Shown: positions 1-11,821 of the stretch, one piece after another
How positions within the stretch are numbered: position 1 is the stretch's first letter
Layout of the letters: each line of letters opens with the position of its first letter
Source: Carallia brachiata
Lineage: Eukaryota > Streptophyta > Magnoliopsida > Malpighiales > Rhizophoraceae
Assembly: GCA_021464245.1 (NCBI GenBank)
Contig: JADCRB010000024.1
Coordinates: 250,181-314,180, forward strand
DNA length: 64,000 bases
Direction: 5' to 3'
The notes under the pieces: model-generated
Databases searched by the model: none
What the model saw: the letters and a program-made list of their open reading frames with translations, nothing else
Told to the model about the DNA's origin: nothing
Position numbers and translations under genes: made by a program

Positions 1-1690
1 TAATCTCTTCGTCTGGACAACAACTGAGATCTCCAAAACCACAGGCTCACCATGAGATTCCATGTCAGGAATCATTATTCTGCAAGATAAAGGTGAAAAT
101 AAAGGCTAAAGTTTCTCAATTTGAAACTTTTTTAATTTATGATCACATTTTGTCTACTGTATCACCTTCTCCCCCCCCCATTTTAAATTTTTATTTAGTT
201 ATTGTTGTTTTATTATATTATTATTATTATCAACTTTTATTGTTTTTATTTTGTCTACTATTATCGTTTTACTCTCCCGTTATCACTAACAGTGCGATTA
301 GACCACTGAGCATTTAATAAGAAAAAATAAATAAATTTAACACAAAGGCAAAAAAAAAAACTAGTAACTGGTCCGTTATCAAATATTTAAAAAAAAAAAA
401 AAAGAACTTAAAGGTTGGTCTCCCACAAACCATAGAGGATAAATTTACGCAAAAAATTCGTTCATCAAAAAAATTTTAGCTAGCCAGATTTTTTTTTTTT
501 AGACGTTGAAAAATTAAAAAAATTACTAAAATTCGAATATAAGATCGAAAGGTTTTAACAGAATATTTCAATCAATTAGTACTAAGCAAAACGTTGGATT
601 CATTTATTGCAATGTGATAGACATGTAGATTTTTAATCAACTATTCATTCATGTAACCGTCAAACAATCGTTTAAGGCATTAAATTCAATTATTCTTGGG
701 GTAAAAGTTGCTTTGCTTGGGTAATATAGTGACGTTTTCTGTCATGTTTTCATCCACAAATGCATGCACTGTAACCGTCAAACAATAGTTTAGGGCATTA
801 TATTCAACTGATGTCATCGTTCTTGTTCTTGTCTAGAAAAGGTCTAGATAAATCAATGACGTTTTTCTCTTTCAAGTTTCAAACCCCCATAACCTTTGAT
901 TATTAACATGGTGATATAAACGTTCAGTGCTGACTTTTTCCGGACCCATAGGGCCATAAGTAACAATAAGATAGATAAAGTCATTAGTAATAATCTCATA
1001 TTTGCTTGACATAAGCGTTTAAAAACTAACTTAAGCTGATACGGAAGCATTATGTAGAAGTAATTTTTAATGGGGAGTGTCAAGAATTCGCAATGATGCA
1101 GTGCCAAATTTATAGTCTATGATTTTAATTGTGCACTCTACAAAGTTGCATCATTTTCACGTCAGAAGCCAAACTAACGGTCCATAACAGGACGATTTAG
1201 ACCTGACTTTTTAATAATTTTTCCAAAAAAACCATTTTGGACCATGGATTTAAAAGGGGCGGGGTCTTTTTTTTTTTTTTTTTAAGAACGACAAAATGTA
1301 TATGTAAATATACTGATCATTATGTTTATGAGTTAAAATTAAAGATCACTCTTAATCGTCGTCGTTTAATTTTTTTTATAAAAAATACCTGCCACTAAAA
1401 CAATCTAAATAAACGTCTCGTACACCCGACTACACTATTAACAATTAAAACTCAACACTTACGCCCTAAACATAAATCCCTTTCTAACGGCCAGGGCTGA
1501 ATGGAACAGGAAAACTTTACCACTTTAAAAATGGGTGGGTGGTGACCATAAAGTGACTCCTAGCTACAAACTTCAATCCCCTCTGCAGCTCTGCTTTACT
1601 TGCCGACTTTTCTTCGTTTTCTTCTTTGTCAACCACAATTTCAAAGAAGTTCAAAAAAGAAATTAAGTACAGTTTCACAGAGAGAGAGAG
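1..1690. other. AT-rich intergenic region upstream of the PADRE gene
   Basis: No supported gene. The region is AT-rich with several poly(A)/poly(T) runs. A short stretch is repeated: 'gtaaccgtcaaacaat' occurs near 653 and again near 771, each followed by a similar 'ttaaggcatta' or 'ttagggcatta' tail, so a local duplication of about 120 bp spacing is likely. A GA dinucleotide run (about 1679-1694) directly precedes the ATG of the next gene and probably lies in its 5' UTR. Confidence 0.5.
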
Positions 1691-1694
1691 AGAG

Positions 1695-2610
1695 ATGGGA
1701 AATTGTCAAGCCATAGATGCAGCAACACTAGTAGTACAACACCCAAGTGGCAAAGTGGACACTTTTTATTTGCCTGTAAGTGCTGGTGAAGTTATGAGAA
1801 TGAACCCAGGTCACTACGTTGCACTTCTCCTCTCCACCACCTTGTATCGATCCAATAGCAATGGCGAATGCCCTGACAACGCCGCCACCACAGCCACCAC
1901 CACCAGCATCAAGAGTTCTGTTAGGTTAACGAGAATTAAGCTTCTCCGGCCAACGGATACTCTTGCTCTTGGTCATGTTTATAGACTCATCCCCACTCAA
2001 GGTCTTTTATTTGTTTGTTTCTTTCTTTCTTTGCTCTTTTGCGAAATGGCTGAAGTTGGTTAAAGTTTGGCTTTAGGTCTAACTTTGTTTTCTGGAATTT
2101 TTAGAGGTTATGAAAGGTTTGTGGACAAAGAAACAAGCAAAGCTGAAGAAAAATGAAGCAGGGTCAGCTGAGAGGCTTGGAACAGAGGCAAGATCTGATC
2201 TTGGACGATATAATCAGGTGAATTTCTAGTGAAATTATTTTTCTGATGTCACAAATTCATAAATTCAACATGGGTTTTCTTTTATGTTCATCTCCCTTCC
2301 CAAAATAAAAGAAGAAAAAAAAAAACTTTCTTGAAGAAATTGAAGACCTCAACTGCTAAGAAGAGGACTCCCAAGCCCTACAATATGTCAGGTTTAGTTG
2401 GTTTTCAAATTCCTATTTCAACAATTAAAATGTAACCATTTAATGATATTAATTCAATACTACTTATTTTAATCACACCTTAGAAAAATATTACAGGTGA
2501 CCCAAAATGGAAGGAACAGACCAGGCAGAACAGCCTCAATCAACCCTGCCTCAGCCAGATCAAAAACATGGCAACCCTCACTGAAAACCATCTCAGAGGC
2601 TGTCAGCTAA
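1695..2610 (+). CDS. PADRE (DUF4228) domain protein
   Basis: Three exons fit: 1695-2001, 2105-2217 and 2497-2610 (534 nt, 177 residues), all with GT-AG borders and consistent phase. The start 'MGNCQAIDAATLVVQHPSGK' is the signature N-terminus of plant DUF4228/PADRE proteins; Gly2-Cys4 suggests N-myristoylation and acylation at a membrane. It is followed by the conserved 'LPVSAGEVMRMNPGHYVALL' block, a segment around residues 84-103 reading 'IKLLRPTDTLALGHVYRLIP', and a basic tail ending 'KTWQPSLKTISEAVS', all typical of the family. Family members are small proteins induced by stress and pathogens; their biochemical function is unknown. Retention of intron 2 would stop translation four codons after exon 2. 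A lysine-rich stretch near 2340-2393 could be an extra exon, but I could not fit it in phase. Confidence 0.85.
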
Positions 2611-5600
2611 TCCTGTCACACCAGTCTTCCTGCCATCCCGCACATGATACACGACAAACCAATGGGGGCCCTTTCTGAAAAATTTGCATGCTTGTGTAAA
2701 CCTGCAAATCCAATACAGATCCACCACCATGAAGACAGGTTCCTTTCAGAGCTAGGAAAGCAATAACTCCTTCCAATGGAGACTTGTATAGCAAATTAAT
2801 GGGGCATCTCTCAAACCTAGTTGTCACCCAGTGCTTTTCAGAAATGAGATGAGACTTTTTCTTTAAGATATAAAATACTGGTTATAGAGAATTGGCTCTG
2901 GTTGTGTCCTTGATAATTTAATGATCCAAAAATCCTACCTGCTGAGAGCAGGAGATTACCTTAAAACCAAGTACTGCTTGATTCATCTTGTAATACCACA
3001 GCAGTGATTTTCGTTCAGTTCTCAAAGGCGAATCAAAGCCAAGTACTTTTTAGCCATTCTTATCCTACAACCTTATGTGATCTAGATATGAATTTTCAGC
3101 ACTACCCCAGGTATTCTCCAAGGAAAATAACATTTCAGACAGAAGCATGGATAAGACAATTTTTTATATTCAGGTGGTCCGGATTCACGTTTGGTGAATC
3201 TAAAGGTAGTAAGCCAAATTACTGAATATACTAATATGCCCTTTTTCTCTAAAGCGGAGATTAAGACCCCCATCATAACCAAGAGATTTACATAACAACT
3301 TAATGAGATATGACATACATATATGATAGAGCAGCCTCCGCTTTTAGCTACGGTTTAATGTGTTGACATTTTTTTTTTTTTGGGGTCAAGAGTCCGGCGG
3401 TACAAGCTATTTATGCTAACAAACGTCAGCCGAAAATCAGTAAATAGACATTGCATCTCGTCCACAATTAGTATATTCATTACTCCTAATCTGGGAATGG
3501 CTGTAATGAGAAATTATAGGAAGATAACAAAAGGCTTGCTTTTTAGGCATTAGGCAGAAGCAGCTAGGCAATCAACCCCACAAGCTCATGAGTTGTAGCA
3601 TTCGTGGTGGAAAAGATCATGAAAGCATCAAAAGAAGCAGAATCTTTTTTTTTTTTTTTTTGCATATATCATCTATTGATTTTTTCTTTCCATGTGAGAA
3701 GCAACAGACTAGTGCTAGCAAGCAAAAGGTGACCTCCTCGTTTTCTTTAATGGCTTTAAAACTAATGCTCCACTTCGAAGAATCTTTTAAGCAGGACAAC
3801 TGCAACTCGCCATTAGAAATCCTCCAAAGCATACAAACAAGGCGAATTATAGTGCATATGGGCTCATCTGGATTCATAAAAAGCTAATGGAATTCTCTTG
3901 TGGGCCAGCAACTGCTTGCCACCTTTTATCAAATTAATTGCGCTATATAATATTTGTCTCTTTTAACAAAAATGATTGAACACACAATCAGAATAATGAG
4001 TTGTGGAGCAATGTACATGGATTGGTAGGCCATGCCAAACCTGACTGAGCTTGCTGTCCACAAGATCATCTCACAAGTCACAAGCAGAGTCTGTCAGTTA
4101 GTTATTTGAGAATAACAGCTCTTAAAATAAGGGGTACAACAAAGAGCTCCTATTGGCATTGAGGGTAGCTCAAATTTCACAATCTAAGCAGTTGTAATTC
4201 ATTTCTTGATCATAAAAGACTCGATTCTTACTTTTCTTCATCCATTGCAGTTAGAGAATAAGAACTCAGCTTTCAAAGAAATCTGAGATGTATATTCCAA
4301 TATCTTGGTTGCAAGTAGAGCCTAGGGCACACGACCCGCATTGCATAGACGGGAAATGTAAAAGCATTTTATAAGTAGCTCATTTCCCAGCACTCATGCC
4401 AGAAAAACGATTTGCAGCTATCATTTGGGGGCTGTAACATGTAAATAGATGTTGGAGCTCAATGGCCATCTTCTCCTGTCTCAAGGAATTTTTTTTTTTT
4501 TTTTTTGGTCTTTGAAAAGAGTTATTGCTCATAAATATACAGAGAAATGAGAATTGTTAGGAGGAGGTGGCATTGAACCCGTCACCTCCCACTTGAGTCT
4601 AATGCTCGTTAACTAGCTGAGCTACACCAACTGGTTTGTCTTAAGGATTTCTACCATCCGGTCTGGTCCATGAATCATTATACCTCAGGTAATCATGACC
4701 AGCCCATGAACGGCTGTTGGCTTCTCAGAATGAAAGCCGCCGTGTTTTTCTCTCCTCATTCTTTAGTCAAGTTCAAATGAAACATGAGTTTTGCAAAGTC
4801 TTCGGGGCCTTTGAAGCATTCACTTGCCATGAATCTCCACAAACAGCATCAACTGCTGTAGTAACATTATCCCCGTACATTCATGGCCGGCTATACTTCA
4901 CCTGTTAACTTTATGAACTAAGCAAAGCCATCAATGTAGCATACTATTATTCTTTTTTCTGGTATTTTGTATTATTTTCCTATCCACTGATATCTGGCAA
5001 CAATGTAATAGATAGAAAAGATTATCTCAATACACGAGACTCTCGCACTGTGAAATCTAAGAAAGGACACACAAATAGACTAATTATGCAACTCGAACCT
5101 ATGACCTCCAAAGACAATATACTAAGAAAATACGATAAAGCCCACAATCTTCAAAACTGAATAAGAGATGAATTATTAGTCTTACTTTCTACAAGCAGCA
5201 CTCATGAATACGGTAATCTTTCAAATATGTATTGGAACATAAAAAATAGCCGTATACCAGAGGGAATAATGGTATCTGCAGAGTAATAAGAAAACTGGTG
5301 ATACTCAGAAGTCCGAAACATCTCTCAATGATGGAATTAAGAGGAGATGAGCATAGCGAGAAGGCCATAGATGACACAACACTATGATCCAAATATGAAT
5401 TAAGCATTGTCTAGAAAAGCAACAAACACTTAAACCAGAGAAAATGAAAGTACATCAAGGCTTCGACTTGAAAACAAATACACCTGTGTTTAATTCATCA
5501 TTCAGTAAGGAAGTAACACGAAATATTAGACATCCAAGACTCACTCAAAAACTTGATAGCAACAAGCTGGAACTCAGCAATTCAATTCCATTCTCACCAT

Positions 5601-5689
5601 ACATCAACAATTTGCTTCCTGAGTCTTGCTGAGGAATGAACTCCCTGAACTATCACATAATTTACGATTTATGGACAAACATTGTGGTC
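2611..5689. other. Intergenic region, no gene seen
   Basis: About 3 kb between the PADRE gene and the 3' end of the LIM gene. Only short open frames without family resemblance occur. Several poly(T) runs (3369, 3647, 4490) mark retroposed material. One SINE-like insertion at 4490-4636 is described separately. Confidence 0.5.
4490..4636 (-). mobile_element. tRNA-derived SINE-like insertion
   Basis: Read on the minus strand, this roughly 147-bp unit starts with a tRNA-like head. An A-box-like 'TAGCTCAGCTAGTTAACGAG' is followed by a B-box-like 'GGGTTCAATGCC', then an unrelated body, and it ends in a poly(A) tail of about 17 residues (poly(T) at 4489-4506 on the plus strand). Imperfect direct repeats flank it: 'TGTCTCAAGGAATTT' near 4477-4491 and 'TGTCTTAAGGATTT' at 4637-4650. 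The tRNA-like part cannot fold as a complete tRNA with a full acceptor stem, so I call it a SINE rather than a tRNA gene. Confidence 0.65.
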
Positions 5690-8270
5690 TCACTCGGCCA
5701 CGGTGTCGGTCTCTTGTTTAGCATGTTCATGCTTGGCAAGTTGGCTGAAGTTCCCCTTCTCTTTGAAGAGTTGGTTGTGATGGTGCCTGCAGTAGAGCTG
5801 ATGCTCATGGGCTACATAGTTTGATGGGCTGACGACACAGCCTCCATGGCTGCACCTGAAACAAGCCTTGTGATAAGATGTGCCATCAACTGCCACCTGA
5901 AAGAATCAGAAAGTCGGTGAAACAATCATAACAGCAGTAGGATATACTTTATGATGACCTGAATGCTAAAGAGAAGGAAACTGGGCCTTAATAGCCATTC
6001 CACAGCTTAATTGCATTAGTATAGCGCTGTAAACAAAATCTCCTCAAGAGTCGAAGAAAAGTGTATGAATGTTGTCAAAAGTCACTGCATTAAGATGTCG
6101 ATTGGAGCGTTACATCCAGGAGAAGGTCCAAAGAAGCTTACAAAGAAGCAAAATTGCATTAGTATATAAACAAAATATCCATAAGAGTCGAAGAAAAGTG
6201 TATGAATGTCGTCAAATTCACAGCATTAAGATGTTAAATGGAGCATTACATCCAGGAGAAGGTCCAAAGAAGCTGACAAATAATTATACGAAGTGAGACA
6301 GATACCTTTTCAAGTGGATAAACAGTTTTCTTGCAAGTAACACATTTGTCTTGAGTTCCAGCAAACATACTTGAAACTTTGCTGTTACTATGGACCTGCA
6401 CAATTCCATCCAAAATGCAAATCATCATAATAATCGTTCTAGTTATGAATTGGATTCTAAACACTATAATGTTTAGTTGTTCATATAATCGCACAGTAGT
6501 GAGGATTAGCTCTGTAGATACCTGATCTGCAGATCTGTCGGCTCTAACAGTTTTTGGGGTGCCTATGGACAGGAGAATGGAAAAAATAGCCCATCAATAA
6601 GCATGAACAGGCAGAAAATCGCAAGCGAAATGGACTTTTTTTTTTCCCCAGAAAGGTCCATGTACATGAATGGACATCAGACAACAGTCTTGAGAACAAT
6701 TTATATTAGCCAAATACCTTCAAAACTTTTATCCAAGCTGCCAGTCATCTTAAAGAGTTGATCGAAGTGGGGCTTGCAATACAAAACACCTTCAAAGGAG
6801 CTATAATTACTCAGCTGCAAATAATGTAAAATGTGAATTCTAAATAACAATTGAGTAGAATAAATTGATAAAATGAAAGGATAAAAAAGCCATTATAGGC
6901 ATAAAGAAGACAACAATAAATGTTCTTTGTAAAGAGACTTGAGATACCCTGAGATGGCCTGCACCTTTATAGTAACAATAAAAGATTTTACATTTGACAC
7001 GCAAAATTCTCAACAGAAAATATTGAGCATGTATTTGCATTTCCAGCTTTTTCTGGCTTCAAATTATTTATGCCCTTGACCGGCTACTTGACAGCGGTTT
7101 CTAACCAACAGGCAGCAAGTTTTAGCCACGAAAAAATCCGTTTGAACAAGTTAATAGATGATGACAAGCAACAATTTGAAATGATGCCTTCAATTTTAAA
7201 TCCTGAATTGTACTAAGAGTGTGCCAGTTGGTGACAAACACAAGATACCGGGACACAGAATCATTGCTTTGCCTTTGTTCAACCCTAACACAGCAGCCAT
7301 TAAGATCATGTCTCTGTACCTCATCAACCTAACAGCTATAAACCTCTCAATTAACAGCGGATATTTCTCTTGAGATCCTACGAAAGCTACCCAAAGAACA
7401 ATCTCATTTTCAATTGAACTTAATCTCCAATACGCGCATTTCAATTTCAAATATGAACTCTTTCATAATGCCAAACAGCAACAACCACAGTTTCAACTGG
7501 CAGGCAATAAATTCCTTTCTTCTATTCTTAACTTTTGTCTCTTCCTTAGCTACCAACCAGGCCAACAACTAAAAGTAAAGTATTGCTTCTTAAAAGTTAA
7601 CATTCAAAATCTTGGTTTGACATGATTTTTGAGCTAAGATCTAAATTACTCCTAACCCCACCACTCCCTCCATTGGTCATATCTAGGGCCCCTCCTTCAA
7701 AATTCAAAACTGAGTATGCAGACTCAAATTTACAGCCAAAGAAAGGGACCTATCAATTATCATTAACCAACAAGGACAGAGACTATTAAATATCCTATAT
7801 CACACACGCACGCGCACTGAGATGACAAAAAAAAAAAAAGAAAAAAAAGTATAATTATCCCTTAGATACAGTTGAATTAAGGTCGACAACATCTGAAAAC
7901 AACCCCTACATCAAAACATCCATAACAAGAGTAAAAACTGAGAAAACTTATGATCAAAGTGAAGAAAAACAGTAAATCACGTATAAAGTTACAGAATTCA
8001 ACAAAGGAAAAAGTGAAGGGTAACTGCAAGTTTCAATCGTTTTTCAATCATTACCAGCTTAATTATAAATGTATCAGTAAACTACTAAATCGATATTGAT
8101 TGAAAGAATCAGGGAAGTTTGGTCTGATGTACCTTGAGGGTACCCTTACAATGGTGGCACCTGAAACAGGCCTTGTGATAGACTTTGTTGTCAGCTGTGA
8201 GCTGATCCACCAAGTACACAGTCTTCTCACATGCCTTACACTTCTGGGTCGTCCCTGCAAAGCTTGCCAT
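5690..8270 (-). CDS. WLIM1: WLIM1-type two-LIM-domain protein
   Basis: Five exons fit exactly (8133-8270, 6718-6814, 6522-6562, 6306-6395, 5690-5896; 573 nt, 190 residues), all GT-AG. The N-terminus 'MASFAGTTQKCKACEKTVYL' opens LIM domain 1 (about residues 11-62, CxxC...HxxC...CxxC...CxxH). A 'GSLDKSFEGTPK' linker follows, and LIM domain 2 starts at Cys110 and ends 'YCRHHH'. Two LIM domains separated by about 50 residues, with no other domain and a short variable tail, is the plant CRP/WLIM layout. These proteins bind and bundle actin filaments and can also enter the nucleus. The 'LSNYSSFEGVLYCKPHFDQ' segment fits WLIM1 better than WLIM2. The intron between exons 1 and 2 is long (about 1.3 kb). 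The intron between exons 4 and 5 carries a tandem duplication. The C-terminus 'EHAKQETDTVAE' is variable in the family. Confidence 0.9.
6009..6281. repeat. Tandem duplication (~143 bp x 2) inside a LIM-gene intron
   Basis: Copy 1 begins at 6009 and copy 2 at 6152. Both contain 'AGAGTCGAAGAAAAGTGTAT', then a GTCAAA-like stretch, then 'TTACATCCAGGAGAAGGTCC' followed by 'AAAGAAGCT'. They differ by scattered substitutions and a few indels. The duplication lies wholly within the intron between exons 4 and 5, so it does not alter the protein. Confidence 0.85.
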
Positions 8271-9042
8271 CTTAATTTTCAGTTAGATCTCCTTCTTCTT
8301 CTTCTTCTACTTCTCCTTCAACAGCCCAATAAAGAAAAAAAATTCAACTTTGAATTCTTAAACTAAACTCTCAGTGCATCTCAAAGATAAAAGAGAGTAA
8401 AAAAACAAACTTGAATAAACCAGGGAGCGAATGGCTAGCGGCACCAGTGCTCTTTTTGGGTGGTACTAAAGGAGCACAAGCTGTCAGCATCAGGGGCATT
8501 TTCGTGATTTAAAGGCAGAATGGTTTTGCTTAATTACTTGACTACCCTCTGGTGGACACTTGCCTTGGTTGTAGCCAGCGGTCGTAGACGGTAAATTATT
8601 GTGCTAATCTTAGATTGGGATTCGGACATGTCGCGGTTATTACGTGTTAAAAATCCTGGGACCGCTCAATCTCGAGGCGCCTGTTATGCTCTTTTAGTCG
8701 AGGATTTGTGTTCCTAATAATGGGCTGCGGCGGTTGATTTTGAGGAATTTTTAACGTAGATTATTATGTCTTCGCTGATCCAAATACTGAGATAAAAACA
8801 ATCTAAATTCAGTGATTGGTCTATGTATTTTTACATATTTAATTTACGTTACAATTTTCTCGATTGGACTTTCTTAATAAAATAATAAGGTACAAATAAA
8901 AGTATGATCGTTAAATTTTAAATGAAGAATAATTATTTACGATAAAGTGTTATTTAGTCTCACTGAAAAGATATATTCTTTGTCATAAAAAAATATTGAC
9001 GATTGGCCCTCTGACTTGAACTTGCAAGTGGCAATAACTAAA

Positions 9043-9050
<8 letters not shown>

Positions 9051-9086
<36 letters not shown>
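9051..9086. repeat. (TA)n microsatellite
   Basis: An uninterrupted run of about 18 TA dinucleotides in AT-rich intergenic DNA. Likely length-polymorphic; no function inferred. Confidence 0.9.
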
Positions 9087-9088
<2 letters not shown>

Positions 9089-9654
9089 AGATAAGAGATA
9101 AAGACCAGTGAAATACTATTTAATATGTTAATTGGATGAGTTTGATAAGTTTAAAAGCTTTTATCTTAATTTATATCTTGAAGGAAAAAAAAAACAATTC
9201 ATATGCCACCCTGTATTGCATCTCTGCTTTAGTTTAAATAATTGTCAAGATTTAGCAACGTTAACTTAAAATTTTTAGGTTGACATTGCTGCCACTAAGT
9301 AGCATGTGAATCACTCAGTTGTGATTTGTCAATGGGTCCTCTGCTCCTCTTTTTCTCTGGCTTGGTTTAATTGTTGGTTAGTTGAGGGAAGGAGTTGGCA
9401 AACACAAATCGGACACATGTTACTAGTCAAAAGATTTAGTAATAACGATATTTGAACTATTAATTTTAAATTTAGAGTTTAAATTTAAGTTTGCTTGAAA
9501 AAAAAAAAAAATGATCGGTGAGAGACTTTTGAATTCTCTGCTTTGTGGGTCTACTTACTACAATGATATCGCGACTCTTTTTTTTCTCGAAATATTTTTG
9601 TCATTTTATATTATTATTTTTGTCTTTTTATATCATATTCAAGCTCAGACAGTT

Positions 9655-9671
9655 GGGGGGGGGGGGGGGGG
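9655..9671 (+). repeat. 17-base poly(G) tract
   Basis: A pure G homopolymer of 17 bases in a low-GC neighbourhood. Such runs are rare in plant DNA, are prone to length error in sequencing, and could form intra- or inter-strand G-quadruplexes. Confidence 0.9.
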
Positions 9672-11821
9672 TATAGTATAAGAATCTAAGCAACAGATAG
9701 CGTAGTGCATGTGCGAGCAGCTCAGTCCAATTATGCCGACTCCATTTTCAAAAAGGCCTCCAACCTCCACTTTTCCCCCACTTTTTTTTTATTTTTTATT
9801 TATATATGTTCTCTAATTTTTACTTTCTCCTTCGTTGTCTGTACAATGGAAGCCTTTTTGATTGTGGGATTCACAGGTGTCTTCTGATTACGAGCCACTT
9901 CGAAGATGGAGCAATTTTGATCCTGTCGTCTTCTTTTTCCTTCCCTCCAATTGGGTACTGTGAGTTGGTGGTTTTGGGAGAGGAAAGTTTAGCCAAATAG
10001 TGTTCGATTTCACATGTAATTGCTCCAAAGTCAATGCATAATAAAGAAACGAGATAAAATTCACGTAATTAGCTTCAATTAAAGTTGAAATTAAAATTTT
10101 ATTCTCATTTTTTGTTCTTTGCAATTGTTAACTCAACAATTAGAGATAGGAGAGGTGAGGATATAAATAAGGGACTGAATTCCTACTATCACTGGCTTTA
10201 ACTTTCTTCTAAGTTGAAGCCTCGTACTCTTTTTAATTCATTGTAGCTGTTAAATAGTATAAAAATCTTATATTTATGACATATAAAAATCTCATATAAT
10301 TTATAATATTTTTAAATTTTTTTTATCTGTTAAATTAAACTTTTAAGTGAATTTAAAGTTTTAAAAATCTTATTTAACAAGGTATCATAACTTACTTAAT
10401 TTATCCTTTTATTCGCATTTGTCATTGGACGGTTTAGCCCTTCACATATTTGCACTAGTGACTAAATGGTTTAGCCCTTTCCATATACAAAGAGTGCTAA
10501 AGAGTATAAAAATTTCTTATTAATAAAATATAAAAATCTAACATCATATATGATTTATAACTCTTAATTTCCTCACTAACTCAAATTTTTAGGTAGATTT
10601 GAAAAAAATAAAAAATCTTATTTGACAATTATGGCGTAATTTAATAATTTTATCTTTATATATATATATATATTTTTTTTTTTATGAAGAAGTCTCTTTC
10701 AACAAAATTTCAAATTGCCAATATTTACTAACTAAAATTAAAACAAGAAATAGAATTTTTTTTTTAACAGCAGAAAAAGATGCACCATCGTTCTGTGAGT
10801 TAAAGCTGAGTCTATTACCCGTTACATCCTCGTTCAATTTCTATAATAGGGAGAAACCGCCATTCAATTACTATTAGATTTGAAATAGACCTCTCTTACA
10901 CTTGATATTAATATTAACAAAACATGAATTCAACATTGAGCCTTAACTAAAAAATCCCCTTTTATTGGGAAATGAGCAGGAAGTTGAAGCTGAACTAATG
11001 AGGAAGACAACACGCCATATCACTAGAAAGCTACTACCTCGAGTGATAAGAAGAAATACCTCGAGTGATAAGATGAAATAGATTTTAAAATTTGAAAACG
11101 AGATCATTCATCTAATCCAAGCAAATCTCAACTTCATCTCTACTGTCAACCATGGCAATTGACAACTGATTGCTTTGCAATAGCCAAGACACCGCGCGAT
11201 TCCAAAATGTGAAAACTACAACCTACAATGGGTTCGGTTGATGTTTACAGACTGGTCTTATATCAGCAAATCTCCCTAAATTTTTCTTCGCCCTAATGTT
11301 TTTTCTTCCTTCCGCATGGACTTGTTGATAATTCAATGTCCCATTGGTTTAGCCTTTCGGCCGACTTTGAACCGAAATCTAGGTTTTGTCCCTACAATTG
11401 AACCCAACTTTTCCCTAATCTTTCATTCCAGTTGACAACAAGGATTTAGAATACCTGAGGTGGCCACTGGAGAGCATTTCCAATGCACTATACATCAATA
11501 ATTTCACCTTCTAGAACCAACACAATGGTGCCACTAGATCCAATAGACCTCTATTACATGTTTTGTAGCTTTTTCAACCAGAAATAAAGCAAACAAAAAC
11601 AACAAAAAAACAAAAAATCACAGTGTACATCCATCCAAGTATAGGGGCGGAAAAAGTGAGTCCTTCCCTATACAAAGGCACGGTTATTTCAGAAGAGTAT
11701 CAAAGACAAACTTCAAATAAAGACTGGTACTTAGTGGATGCCAAAAAAAAAAAAAAAAGCTGCTTGGGAAGGAAAGCATTTTATTACAACACAACTGTTT
11801 TGGTTATTTGTAATGAGGTTC

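Larger units (their letters stand above)
8271..11821. other. Promoter side of LIM gene and intergenic region
   Basis: No supported gene. The first few hundred bases include a CTT-rich stretch (8290-8322 region), likely 5' UTR or promoter of the LIM gene. Further on there are a (TA)n microsatellite at 9051-9086 and a 17-base poly(G) run at 9655-9671. AT-rich segments around 10.26-10.70 kb contain two related copies of a unit reading 'AAAAATCTTAT...AATTTATAA'. The last part is the 3' flank of SDH7. Confidence 0.45.

Noticed and set aside
4560..4636. Possible tRNA gene on the minus strand
   Set aside because: Has A- and B-box-like segments but no closing acceptor stem, a poly(A) tail downstream and flanking direct repeats: a SINE.
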